Origin: Aeromicrobium sp. IC_218
Lineage (GTDB): Bacteria; Actinomycetota; Actinomycetes; Propionibacteriales; Nocardioidaceae
Reading direction: 5' to 3'
Assembly: GCF_004336805.1 (NCBI RefSeq)
Contig: NZ_SJXM01000018.1
Location: 1-64,000, forward strand
DNA: 64,000 bases
In this document: piece after piece, positions 16,249 through 24,443 of the stretch
How the letters are laid out: every line of letters starts with the position of its first letter
Position numbering within the stretch: position 1 is the first letter of the stretch
The notes under the pieces: generated by a model
The model's input: only the letters and a program-made list of their open reading frames with translations
Databases searched by the model: none
What the model was told of the DNA's origin: nothing
Position numbers and translations under genes: made by a program

Positions 16249-16965
16249 CTACTCCGCGGCACTCGCCTGCTGGCGCAGGCCGGCCAGCAGCAGGTCGAGC
16301 CCGGCAGCGAACAGGTCCTCGTCGCGGTGCTGCTCGAACTCCTCCGTGACCTCGGCCAGGAACGGGTGCGTCGCCGGGTCGACGGCGCGCCACGTCGTGC
16401 GGAGCCGCTCCAGGAACGCTTCACGCTCGTCGTCGGCCATCTCCTCGATCGCGGCCGGCCCGTGGTCGAGCTCGGCCGAGACGCCCACGACGTAGCCGAT
16501 GACGGCGGACACCGCGTGGAAGCGCTGGCGCGTGGTGAGCGGCAGCCGCTGCAGCTGCTGTCCGATGCGGTCGTAGAGGGCCATGCTGTTCGGCTGGAAG
16601 CCGAAGTCCTGCATGAGGTACGCGCCGAGCCAGCGGCGTCGGGCGATCGCCTCGTAGACGGCCATCGCGAGGGCGCGGACGTTGTCGACCGGGTCGGCGT
16701 CGTCCGGCAGCGTCGTGGCCGCGGAGACCTCGCCGAGCACGTGGTCGGCGGCCCGCCCCACGAGCTCGTCCTTGCTGCCGACGTACCAGTAGATGCTGCC
16801 GACGCCTCCGCCCAGCCGTGCGGCCAGGGCGCGGAACGTCAGGGCGTCGGCCCCCGCCTCGTCGAGCAGCGCGACGGTGCCGAGCACGACGCTCTCGAGC
16901 GAGTGCTGGGCCCGCTTCCGGGATCCGGCAGGGCCTGCGGCGGCGGACGTGGGGGAGGACGGCAT
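16249..16965 (-). CDS. TetR-family transcriptional regulator with TetR_C-like domain
   Basis: The 238-residue protein has an N-terminal helix-turn-helix (residues ~25-65: LLDEAGADALTFRALAARLGGGVGSIYWYVGSKDELV), then a helical ligand-binding domain. It is divergent from the MFS exporter at 17060 and three phased palindromes lie between them, so it very likely represses that exporter and itself. The ligand is unknown. ATG 16965 is the first start giving a full-length domain. Confidence 0.9.
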   Translation of the reverse strand: MPSSPTSAAAGPAGSRKRAQHSLESVVLGTVALLDEAGADALTFRALAARLGGGVGSIYWYVGSKDELVGRAADHVLGEVSAATTLPDDADPVDNVRALAMAVYEAIARRRWLGAYLMQDFGFQPNSMALYDRIGQQLQRLPLTTRQRFHAVSAVIGYVVGVSAELDHGPAAIEEMADDEREAFLERLRTTWRAVDPATHPFLAEVTEEFEQHRDEDLFAAGLDLLLAGLRQQASAAE

Positions 16966-16996
16966 GGAGCCATTGAAGCAGGTCTTGCCCGCGACC

Positions 16997-17043
16997 GAAC
17001 AGCGTTCTATCATCGAACCGCGTTCGATAACCGAACGTTGTTC
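16997..17043. promoter_or_regulatory. Three phased TetR operators, GAAC-N3-GTTC
   Basis: GAACAGCGTTC (16997-17007), GAACCGCGTTC (17015-17025) and GAACGTTGTTC (17033-17043) are three copies of an 11-bp palindrome repeated every 18 bp. The central copy extends to a perfect ATCGAA-N5-TTCGAT. The array fills the tetR-MFS intergenic region and ends 16 bp before the exporter start, well placed to block transcription. Confidence 0.75.
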
Positions 17044-17059
17044 GAGAACGGAGGACGCC

Positions 17060-18505
17060 ATGTCCACGACCACCCTCCCGGCCCCGCCCGGACCCACCTC
17101 CCTGCGCCAGGCCTGGCTGCCGCTCACGGCGCTCGCCCTCGCGTTCTTCGTCGAGATGGTGGACAACACCGTCCTGACCATCGCGCTGCCGACCATCGCC
17201 CGAGACCTGGACGCGGGCCCGCTCGCGCTGCAGTGGGTGACCGGGGCCTACGCGCTCACCTTCGGCGGGCTGCTGCTCACCGCCGGCACGATCGCCGACC
17301 GGTTCGGGCGGCGCCGGGTGCTGCTCGCCGGCATCGCCGCGTTCGGCGTCGTCAGCGCGTTCGCCATGACGGTGGAGAGCGCCGGACAGCTCATCGTGCT
17401 CCGGGCGGCGCTCGGGGTCGCGGCCGCCGCGATGGCACCGGTGACGATGTCCTTGGTCTACCGGCTGTTCGACACCGAGGCGCTGCGGATGCGGGCCATC
17501 TCGGTCATGGTCGTCGTCGGCATGACCGGGTTCGCGCTGGGGCCGATCCTGGCCGGCACCGCGCTGGCCCACCTGAGCTGGCACTGGCTGCTGCTGGTCA
17601 ACGTGCCGATCGCCGTCGTGGCGTGGTGCGGCGTGCGCGTGGGCATCGCGCCGGACCGCACCGAGGACCTGCACGGCGCCCCGTTGGACGTGCCGGCGGC
17701 GGTCCTGACGATGGCCGCGCTCGGCCTCGGTGCGTACGTCCTGACGTCCGGGGTGGAGCGGGGCTGGCTGGCCCCGGTCACCGTGGCGACCGGACTGGGC
17801 GCGCTCGCCGCGGCCGTGCTGTTCGTCGTCCGGGAGCGGCGCGCGGTGTTCCCGATGCTCGACCTCGCGCTGCTGCGCGCGCCGGCGCTGCGGGGCGCGG
17901 TGCTGGCCCAGCTCGGCGGCAGCGTCGCGATGATGGTCTCGATGTTCGCCCTGACCCTGCACTTCCAGGACGCCTACGGGTGGAGCCCGGTGCGGGCCGG
18001 GTTCGCCATGCTGCCCGTCGTCGCCACGATGCTGCTGGCCACGCCGCTGGCCGAGCTCGCCGCCGGACGCCTGGGACACCGCGTCGGGTGCCTGCTCGCG
18101 GTGGCGGTGATGAGCGTGGCGATGCTCGGCCTGGCGGTGGCGATCCCGCACGGCTACGTCCCGGTCGTCGCGGCGATGGTGGTGCTGACGGCGGGGCTCC
18201 GCGTGATCATGACCGTCTGCGCGATCGCCCTCGTCGACGCGATGCCGGCGAACCGCACGAGCGTCGGCACCGCGCTCAACGACACCGCCCAGGAGGTCGG
18301 CACCAGCGTCGGCGCCGCCCTGGTCGGGACGGCGCTGGCCGCCGCGCTGGGCAGCACGCCGGCCGGGGCGTGGACCGCGGCGACGGTGTCGTCGTTCGTG
18401 CACGGCGAGCAGGTCGCGTTCCTGCTCACCGCGGTGCTGGTGGGCGTCGTGGCGGGGTACGGCTCGAGCCGGCTGACCGACTCGCGCAGCACCGAGGAGC
18501 ACTGA
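17060..18505 (+). CDS. MFS drug-exporter (DHA2, EmrB/QacA type)
   Basis: The 481-residue protein has about 14 hydrophobic segments. The first holds VEMVDNTVLTIALPTIARDL, followed by loop motif A GTIADRFGRRRVLLAG and the antiporter motif region (VVVGMTGFALGPILAGTAL). These identify a proton-linked drug exporter of the 14-helix class. ATG 17060 is preceded by GGAGG. Divergent tetR and the operator array imply substrate-induced expression. Substrates cannot be read from sequence. Confidence 0.9.
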   Translation: MSTTTLPAPPGPTSLRQAWLPLTALALAFFVEMVDNTVLTIALPTIARDLDAGPLALQWVTGAYALTFGGLLLTAGTIADRFGRRRVLLAGIAAFGVVSAFAMTVESAGQLIVLRAALGVAAAAMAPVTMSLVYRLFDTEALRMRAISVMVVVGMTGFALGPILAGTALAHLSWHWLLLVNVPIAVVAWCGVRVGIAPDRTEDLHGAPLDVPAAVLTMAALGLGAYVLTSGVERGWLAPVTVATGLGALAAAVLFVVRERRAVFPMLDLALLRAPALRGAVLAQLGGSVAMMVSMFALTLHFQDAYGWSPVRAGFAMLPVVATMLLATPLAELAAGRLGHRVGCLLAVAVMSVAMLGLAVAIPHGYVPVVAAMVVLTAGLRVIMTVCAIALVDAMPANRTSVGTALNDTAQEVGTSVGAALVGTALAAALGSTPAGAWTAATVSSFVHGEQVAFLLTAVLVGVVAGYGSSRLTDSRSTEEH

Positions 18506-18549
18506 CCGGACCGGACGGGCGCTCGGGTCGCGGGCGGACGCAGAACGGC

Positions 18550-18555
18550 TAGCGT
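18550..18555 (+). promoter_or_regulatory. Possible -10 element (TAGCGT) of the aldo/keto reductase gene
   Basis: TAGCGT would start transcription near 18562, giving a ~47-nt leader that holds GAGGAG-like purines (18599-18604) ahead of ATG 18609. Confidence 0.35.
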
Positions 18556-18608
18556 CGAGAGCGCCCGCGCGTCGTCCGGACCGCGGGGGACCGCAGCGAG
18601 GAGCTTCC

Positions 18609-19490
18609 ATGCAGCAGCGACGCATCGGCGACAGGCAGGTCAGCGCGATCGGGCTGGGCGGCATGCCCATGTCGGTCGAGGGACGCCCCGACCGCGAGCG
18701 GTCGATCGCGACCGTCCACGCCGCCCTCGACGCCGGCGTGACCCTCATCGACACCGCCGACGCCTACCACCTGGGCGCGGACGAGGTCGGCCACGACGAG
18801 ACCGGCCACAACGAGTCGCTCGTCGCCGAGGCGCTGCGCTCGTGGGGTGGCAGCACCGATGACGTCCTCGTGGCGACGAAGGGCGGCCACCAGCGCCAGC
18901 CCGACGGCACCTGGACGCTCGACGGACGTCCCGAGCACATCCGCGAGGCGGCGCGGGCGTCCGCGTCGCGGCTGGGCGTCGAGGCGATCGACCTGTACCA
19001 GTACCACCGCCCCGACCCGGACGTGCCGTACGAGGAGACGCTCGGTGCCTTCGCCGAGCTGCTGCAGGACGGTGTCATCCGGGCAGCGGGCATCTCCAAC
19101 GCCGACCCCGAGCAGATCCAGCTGGCCCACCGGGTGCTGGGGGACGGGCTCGTCGCCGTGCAGAACCAGTTCTCGCCCGCCTTCCGGTCCAGCCACCCCG
19201 AGCTCGCGCTGTGCGCCGAGCTCGGCCTGGCCTTCCTGCCCTGGAGCCCGCTCGGTGGGATGAAGCAGGCTCGGGAGCTGTCCGAGCGGCACGCCGCGTT
19301 CGGCCGGGTCGCCGAGGCGCACGGCGTCAGCCCGTACCAGGTCACGCTGGCCTGGGAGCTGGCCCTGTCGCCCACGGTCATCCCGATCCCCGGTGCCTCC
19401 CGGCCCGAGAGCATCACCGACTCGGCGAAGGCCGTGCACCTGGAGCTCAGCCCGGACGAGGTGGCCGAGCTCACCGCATCCGGAGACTGA
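18609..19490 (+). CDS. Aldo/keto reductase
   Basis: The 293-residue NADPH-dependent oxidoreductase has the catalytic tetrad in LIDTADAYHLG (Asp, Tyr), VLVATKGGH (Lys) and YQYHRPDP (His), and the cofactor-binding end VIPIPGASRPESI. It belongs to the AKR group with PLP- or sugar-type substrates, not resolvable here. Its stop lies 3 nt from the end of the convergent membrane protein gene. Confidence 0.92.
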   Translation: MQQRRIGDRQVSAIGLGGMPMSVEGRPDRERSIATVHAALDAGVTLIDTADAYHLGADEVGHDETGHNESLVAEALRSWGGSTDDVLVATKGGHQRQPDGTWTLDGRPEHIREAARASASRLGVEAIDLYQYHRPDPDVPYEETLGAFAELLQDGVIRAAGISNADPEQIQLAHRVLGDGLVAVQNQFSPAFRSSHPELALCAELGLAFLPWSPLGGMKQARELSERHAAFGRVAEAHGVSPYQVTLAWELALSPTVIPIPGASRPESITDSAKAVHLELSPDEVAELTASGD

Positions 19491-19493
19491 GGC

Positions 19494-20084
19494 TCAGACG
19501 CGGTCGTAGAGGGCGAGGAAGACGGCGGCGACGCCCGCGCCGGTGACCAGCGCGGTGGCGAACGTCGTCACCGAGCGGTGCCACCAGGTGGCGACCAGCC
19601 ACACGAGCACGCCGGCGCCGACCTGGCCCCACCAGTACTCGGGCGCGGTGGTGTCGCCGACGACGGTCAGGCCGTAGACGCCCTCGCCGACGAGCACGCC
19701 GGCCAGCGTCCCGGCGCCGAGGCCGCCCTGGACCGCGGTGCCGTAGCGCGACCACCAGGCGCCCAGCCCGAGCGCGGGGCCGGCCACCAGGCCGGCCGCA
19801 CCCCAGAACGTCACGAGCCAGGACGAGGTGGCGAACCCGCGGAGCTCGGACGCCACGAGGTAGCCGGCGAGCAGGGCCCACAGCGCGAGCGCTCCGCCGA
19901 CCAGGGCCACCCCGAGCCGCGGGGCGCGCAGGGCGAGCAGGAACGCCACGAGCGACCACGAGCCGCTGGAGTTCGCGAAGGACGAGACCTCGTCGGGCAG
20001 CAGCTTCTGGCCGAACGACGTCAGCACGCCGAGGACGAAGCCGGTCACCAGGACGACGGCGAGGGACCGGACCACGAGACGCAC
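19494..20084 (-). CDS. DUF6518-like integral membrane protein
   Basis: The 196-residue protein has five or six hydrophobic helices and small loops, including FGQKLLPDEVSSFANSSGSWSL, a segment I associate with DUF6518. No catalytic motif is visible. GTG 20084 is chosen because TAGCGT lies 6 nt upstream. Confidence 0.65.
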   Translation of the reverse strand: MRLVVRSLAVVLVTGFVLGVLTSFGQKLLPDEVSSFANSSGSWSLVAFLLALRAPRLGVALVGGALALWALLAGYLVASELRGFATSSWLVTFWGAAGLVAGPALGLGAWWSRYGTAVQGGLGAGTLAGVLVGEGVYGLTVVGDTTAPEYWWGQVGAGVLVWLVATWWHRSVTTFATALVTGAGVAAVFLALYDRV

Positions 20085-20090
20085 GCCGCG

Positions 20091-20096
20091 ACGCTA
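20091..20096 (-). promoter_or_regulatory. Predicted -10 element (TAGCGT) of the DUF6518-like gene
   Basis: TAGCGT on the minus strand, 6 nt before GTG 20084; leaderless pattern. Confidence 0.45.
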
Positions 20097-20139
20097 GTGC
20101 ACCCCGTCCCCGCGCCGGCGGAGGGTCTCCTCGTGCCGC

Positions 20140-22026
20140 TCAGGCGCGGCGGCGGGCGCGGACGAGCAATGCGGTACCCGTCGCGACGCAGGCCACGGCC
20201 ACCGCGACGAGACCCAGCCCGGCGGGTGCGCCGGTGTCGGGCAGGAAGCCGACGGGACTGCCGTCCCCTCCGGCGGCACCGTCGTCCGTGACGTCGTCGA
20301 AGCCTCCGGTTCCGTCGGGCGGGACGTCGTCGTTGACGATCGTGCAGGTGGCGTCGTCGCCGTCGGCGAGGGTCAGGACGTCGCCGTCGAGCGTGCCGTC
20401 GGTGCAGGTCCAGGCGGACGGGTCGTAGTCGTCGGTCGGGCCGACCTCGGACAGGTCGTACTCGCCGGCGCCCACCGTCGCGTCCGTCACGGCCGCGTCG
20501 CCCGTGACGCCTGCCACGGGGGTGGGCCCGTCGGCCGCGAGCGTGAAGTCTCCCGGCTCGGCGGTGCCGCCGTCGTCGTTCACGACCTCCTTGACCAGCG
20601 TCAGCTCGGGCGAGGGGAGCGGCGCCGGTCCCACGGGGACGTCGTCGTTGACGATCGTGCAGGTGACGTCGTCGCCGTCGACGAGCGTCACCGTGTCGTC
20701 GGTGAGCGTGCCCCCGTCGCAGGTCCAGCCGTCGGTCTCGTACCCGGCGGGCCCGGACTCGGACAGGTCGTAGTCACCCGGCGGCACGACCACGTCCGTG
20801 ACGTCCGCCGTGCCGGTCTCGCCCTCGACGTCCACCGGGCCGTCGGCGTCCAGGGTGAAGTCGTCGGGGGCCGCTGCACCGTCGTCGTCGTTGACGACCT
20901 GCTTGACCAGGGTCAGCTCGGCCGACGGGGGCGGGGCGGCCGCGCACGACAGCGTGGTCGCGAACGGGAAGTCGTGGATCTCGCGCGGCGTGCCGCGGGG
21001 AGCGTCACCGTGGACGAAGCTCGCCGCGACGACGTTGCCCTCGATGTTCTGGGTCGGGATCCAGCGCAGCGCGGCGTTCGGCGCGTACAGGGTGCCCTCG
21101 ATCGAGTCACCGGCGCCGATGGAGACGCTCGTCGCGTCGGGGAAGTTCCACAGCATGTACGGCGCCTGCAGGGCGGAGACTCCGGCCAGGTTCGGGACGC
21201 TCCCGGAGAACGCCGGTCCCGTGACGTTGACGAGCAGGGGCGTCGCGGCGGTCGGCTGATCGACGAACGTGATCTCGGCGAGCGCGTCGAGGTCGGACGC
21301 ACTGAGAGTGAGCACGTTGGTGCGTCCGGGGGTGAGGTCGAGCCGGCCGCGCGCCCCGTCGGCGATCGGTCGGTCCAGCGGCTGGCCGGAGTCGTCGAGC
21401 AGCTGCAGCGTGTCGGCGCACGCGGCCATCTGCTGGGTGAGGTCGCGGTACGTGGCGAACGAGCCGGCGAAGTCGAGGTCGACCGGCTCGCCGACCGACT
21501 GCGGGGTCTGGGCGTTCGAGCGTCCTTCGACGAACACGGGGGAGGAGTATCCGGCACCCTCGGGGACGAGACGGTAGTTGACCAGGGCGCCGTTCGTGTC
21601 GCGGTCGTAGGCGTCGTAGGTCGACGGGTCGCCGACCTTGGTGAAGCCCTGGTTCTCCACGTACACCGCTCCGGTGAACGCGCCCCAGTCGATGCCGCCC
21701 GCGACGTGCAGGTACGTGGGGCGGGAGTCGCCCGGCGCCACGTACGTGGTCCGCACGGGAGCGGCGCCGGCCGCGACGTTGTACGGGCTGCGCAGGTGCA
21801 GGTCGCCGCCGAGCGCGATCGTGCCCTCCGACTCGTCCGAGCTGAGCGTGACGTCACCCTCGACGAAGACGAGGAAGCCGGTGTTGGCGGGGTCGGCCGG
21901 GTCGACGACGACCGGGTTGACCGGCTCGAGCGCGTGCCCGGGCGGAGCCTGCGCGATGCCCCCGATGGACCACGCGCCCACCAGCGCGAGGCACGTGACG
22001 AGCCTGGTCCACGACGTCCCGCGCAT
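20140..22026 (-). CDS. Choice-of-anchor A family surface protein with LPDTG sorting signal
   Basis: The 628-residue exported protein has a signal peptide (~1-32), then a choice-of-anchor A domain (~35-390; NTGFLVFVEGDVTLSSDES). Two tandem ~90-residue prealbumin-like repeats follow, each opening ELTLVK(Q/E)VVNDD and closing CTIVNDDVP. The C-terminus carries a sortase signal: LPDTG at residues 595-599, a hydrophobic helix and a basic RARRRA tail. It should be linked to peptidoglycan by a class E- or A-type sortase, none of which is in the window. GGGGGAGGA precedes ATG 22026, supporting that start over the longer frame. Confidence 0.88.
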   Translation of the reverse strand: MRGTSWTRLVTCLALVGAWSIGGIAQAPPGHALEPVNPVVVDPADPANTGFLVFVEGDVTLSSDESEGTIALGGDLHLRSPYNVAAGAAPVRTTYVAPGDSRPTYLHVAGGIDWGAFTGAVYVENQGFTKVGDPSTYDAYDRDTNGALVNYRLVPEGAGYSSPVFVEGRSNAQTPQSVGEPVDLDFAGSFATYRDLTQQMAACADTLQLLDDSGQPLDRPIADGARGRLDLTPGRTNVLTLSASDLDALAEITFVDQPTAATPLLVNVTGPAFSGSVPNLAGVSALQAPYMLWNFPDATSVSIGAGDSIEGTLYAPNAALRWIPTQNIEGNVVAASFVHGDAPRGTPREIHDFPFATTLSCAAAPPPSAELTLVKQVVNDDDGAAAPDDFTLDADGPVDVEGETGTADVTDVVVPPGDYDLSESGPAGYETDGWTCDGGTLTDDTVTLVDGDDVTCTIVNDDVPVGPAPLPSPELTLVKEVVNDDGGTAEPGDFTLAADGPTPVAGVTGDAAVTDATVGAGEYDLSEVGPTDDYDPSAWTCTDGTLDGDVLTLADGDDATCTIVNDDVPPDGTGGFDDVTDDGAAGGDGSPVGFLPDTGAPAGLGLVAVAVACVATGTALLVRARRRA

Positions 22027-22136
22027 GGGTCCTCCCCCGACGACTGCTTCGAGGCTACGTCGGTCCGGAGATCCGGCAACGTGTGCGGACGGCCGACCTG
22101 GGGCACTGTGTGCAGGGAGCAACGGAAGGGGAACGG

Positions 22137-22886
22137 ATGCCGGTCTGGCTGGAGGCAGGGCTGTGGGGCCTGCTCGCAGGGGGCGCGCTCGTCATCGGGG
22201 CGGCGATCGCGTGGTTCGTGCACGTGCCGCAGCGCGTGGTGGCGTCCGTGATGGCGTTCGGGTCGGGCGTGCTGATCTCGGCGCTGTCGTTCGACCTGGT
22301 GGACGAGGCGGAAACGACCGGCGGGCTGGTGCCGACGTTGCTCGGATTCGCCGGCGGCGCGCTCGTCTACGTCGCCGCGAACGTCGCGCTCGCCCGCCGG
22401 GGAGCCGCCCACCGCAAGCGGTCGCAGGAGCAGCAGCCGTCCGAGGACGAGCAGGAGGGCAGCGGGGCGGCCATCGCCGTCGGCGCGCTGCTCGACGGCG
22501 TCCCGGAGTCCGTGGTGCTGGGGCTGACCCTGCTGGGCGGCGGGGGAGTGGGCGTGCCGGTGCTGGCGGCGATCTTCATCTCCAACCTGCCCGAGGGCCT
22601 GTCGAGCGCGTCGGGCATGAAGGCCAACGGACGCAGCGCGCGGTACGTCTTCGGCGTCTGGGGCGGCATCGCCGTGGCCAGTGGACTCGCCGGGATGCTC
22701 GGGGTGCTGCTGCTCGAGGGCGCCTCGCCCGACACCATCGCCGTCATCACGGCCGTCGCGGCCGGGGCCATCCTGGCCATGGTCGCCGACACCATGATCC
22801 CGGAGGCGTTCGAGCGGACCCACCTCTACGCGGGGCTCATCGCCGCCGCCGGGTTCATGATCGCCTTCGGTCTCGAGCGCGCCTAG
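22137..22886 (+). CDS. ZIP-family-like metal transporter
   Basis: The 249-residue protein has about seven hydrophobic segments and a charged, Gln/Glu-rich cytoplasmic loop (residues ~90-118: KRSQEQQPSEDEQEG). ZIP-like helices 4 and 5 appear as LLDGVPESVVLGL and IFISNLPEGLSS. The His of the canonical HNxPEG and HxxPEG motifs is replaced by Ser and Asp, so metal transport is less certain than the fold. GGAAGGGGAAC supports ATG 22137. It is divergent from the LPDTG protein gene. Confidence 0.75.
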   Translation: MPVWLEAGLWGLLAGGALVIGAAIAWFVHVPQRVVASVMAFGSGVLISALSFDLVDEAETTGGLVPTLLGFAGGALVYVAANVALARRGAAHRKRSQEQQPSEDEQEGSGAAIAVGALLDGVPESVVLGLTLLGGGGVGVPVLAAIFISNLPEGLSSASGMKANGRSARYVFGVWGGIAVASGLAGMLGVLLLEGASPDTIAVITAVAAGAILAMVADTMIPEAFERTHLYAGLIAAAGFMIAFGLERA

Positions 22887-22892
22887 ACACGA

Positions 22893-22927
22893 CGACGCCC
22901 CGGCACCGAGGCGGTGCCGGGGCGTCG
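22893..22927. terminator. Bidirectional terminator
   Basis: CGACGCCCCGGCACC (22893-22907) and GGTGCCGGGGCGTCG (22913-22927) form a perfect 15-bp stem with a 5-nt loop between the convergent ZIP-like and NCS2 genes. Confidence 0.8.
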
Positions 22928-22937
22928 CGGGCAGGTT

Positions 22938-24395
22938 CTAGCTGAACAGGTCGGTGATGGGGCTGATAGCGAAGTAGACGACGAAGAGCGCCGCCACCAC
23001 CCACATGAGCGGGTGCACCTCGCGCACCTTGCCGACCGCGACCTTGATGACGACGTAGGCCAGGAAGCCGGCGCCGATGCCCACCGAGATCGAGTAGGTG
23101 AACGGCATGAGCGCGATGGTGAGGAAGGCCGGGATCGCGATCTCGACGTCGTTCCACGCGATGCCGCCGACCTGCTGCATCATCAGGAAGCCGACCAGGA
23201 CGAGCGCGGGGACGGCCGCCTCGCTGGGGATGATGTTGACCAGCGGCGCCAGGAACATCGAGGCCAGGAACAGCAGGCCGGTGACGACCGTGGCCAGGCC
23301 GGTGCGCGCGCCCTCGCCGACGCCCGAGGCGGACTCGATGTAGGACGTGTTGGACGAGACGCCCGCGGCACCGCCGGCGGCCGCGGCGACCGAGTCGACG
23401 ACCAGGATGCGGCGGGTGTTCGGCGGGGTGCCGTCCTCCTGCAGCAGGTTCGCCTCGGCGCCGATCGCCGTCATCGTGCCCATGGTGTCGAAGAAGTCGG
23501 CGAGCATGAGGGTGAAGATCAGTAGCACCGCGGTGACCACGCCGACCGACTCGAACGAGCCCAGCAGGTTGAACTCGCCGAGCGTGCCGAAGTCCGGGAC
23601 GTCCACGATCTTGTCCGGCCACGCGGGGACGTTGAGCGCCCAGCCCTTGGCCGAGTCCGCCGACGAGCCGGCCTCGACGATCGACTCCACGACGATCGCC
23701 AGCACGGTCGTGCCGATGATGGTCATGAGGATGGCGCCGCGGACCTTGCGGACCCACAGCACGACGACGGCGACCAGGCCGATGGCGAAGACGAGCACGG
23801 GCCAGCCGGAGAGCTGGCCGGTGGCGCCGAGCTGCACCGGCACGGTGGTGTTGGCGGCGTCCGGGATGCGGCGCACCCAGCCCGCGTCGACGAAGCCGAT
23901 GAGCGCGATGAACAGGCCGATGCCGACGCTGATCGCGATCTTCAGCTGCGCGGGCACGGCGTGGAAGACCGCCTCGCGGAAGCCGGTGAGCACCAGGACG
24001 AGGATGACCAGGCCCTCGAGCACGACCAGGCCCATCGCGTCGGCCCAGGTCATCTGCGACGCCACGGCCACGGCCAGGAAGGCGTTGAGGCCCAGGCCGG
24101 TGGCGATGGCCATCGGGTAGTTCGCCACGACGCCCATGAGGATGCTCATGACGCCGGCGACCAGCGAGGTGCCGGCGGCGATCGCGGCCAGGTTGGGCTC
24201 GGCCCCGCCGCCCAGGAAGCTGCCGTCGGAGTCGGTCGCGTAGCCGAGGATCAGCGGGTTCAGCACGATGATGTACGCCATCGTGAAGAAGGTGACGAAG
24301 CCACCGCGCACCTCGGTGCCGATGCTGGACCCTCGCTGGGAGATCTTGAAGAAGCGATCGAGCGGCCCGGCCGTCGCGCTGTCAGGTGTGGTCAC
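22938..24395 (-). CDS. NCS2-family (AzgA/PbuG-type) purine permease
   Basis: The 485-residue membrane protein has the AzgA subgroup start FFKISQRGSSIGTEVRGGFVTFFTMAYIIVLNP, about 12-14 hydrophobic segments, and the conserved MGVVANYPMAIATGLGLNAF and DFFDTMGTMTAIGAEANLL. Members import adenine, guanine or hypoxanthine with protons. Two starts are possible: TTG 24404 or GTG 24395. I prefer the GTG because a CAGACT hexamer lies 8 nt upstream and no ribosome binding site serves the TTG. Confidence 0.88.
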   Translation of the reverse strand: MTTPDSATAGPLDRFFKISQRGSSIGTEVRGGFVTFFTMAYIIVLNPLILGYATDSDGSFLGGGAEPNLAAIAAGTSLVAGVMSILMGVVANYPMAIATGLGLNAFLAVAVASQMTWADAMGLVVLEGLVILVLVLTGFREAVFHAVPAQLKIAISVGIGLFIALIGFVDAGWVRRIPDAANTTVPVQLGATGQLSGWPVLVFAIGLVAVVVLWVRKVRGAILMTIIGTTVLAIVVESIVEAGSSADSAKGWALNVPAWPDKIVDVPDFGTLGEFNLLGSFESVGVVTAVLLIFTLMLADFFDTMGTMTAIGAEANLLQEDGTPPNTRRILVVDSVAAAAGGAAGVSSNTSYIESASGVGEGARTGLATVVTGLLFLASMFLAPLVNIIPSEAAVPALVLVGFLMMQQVGGIAWNDVEIAIPAFLTIALMPFTYSISVGIGAGFLAYVVIKVAVGKVREVHPLMWVVAALFVVYFAISPITDLFS

Positions 24396-24443
24396 GGGGC
24401 ACAAGTCTGGCAGAGCCCGGCCGGGGCTCGGACGTGATCTTCG

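Noticed and set aside
15270-16250. Integrated element at the ssrA 3' end
   Set aside because: tmRNA ends are frequent phage attachment sites, but no integrase or second copy of the ssrA 3' end was seen downstream; the neighbours are ordinary chromosomal genes.
17011-17027. LexA-like ATCGAACCGCGTTCGAT between tetR and the MFS gene
   Set aside because: The half sites are 3 bp apart, whereas the actinobacterial LexA box needs 4. It is also one of three evenly spaced copies next to a tetR gene, so a TetR operator is the better reading.
20184-20830. Possible frameshift suggested by plus-strand open frames over the surface protein
   Set aside because: The minus-strand frame is unbroken and contains both repeats and the sorting signal; the plus-strand frames are Ser/Thr-rich shadows.
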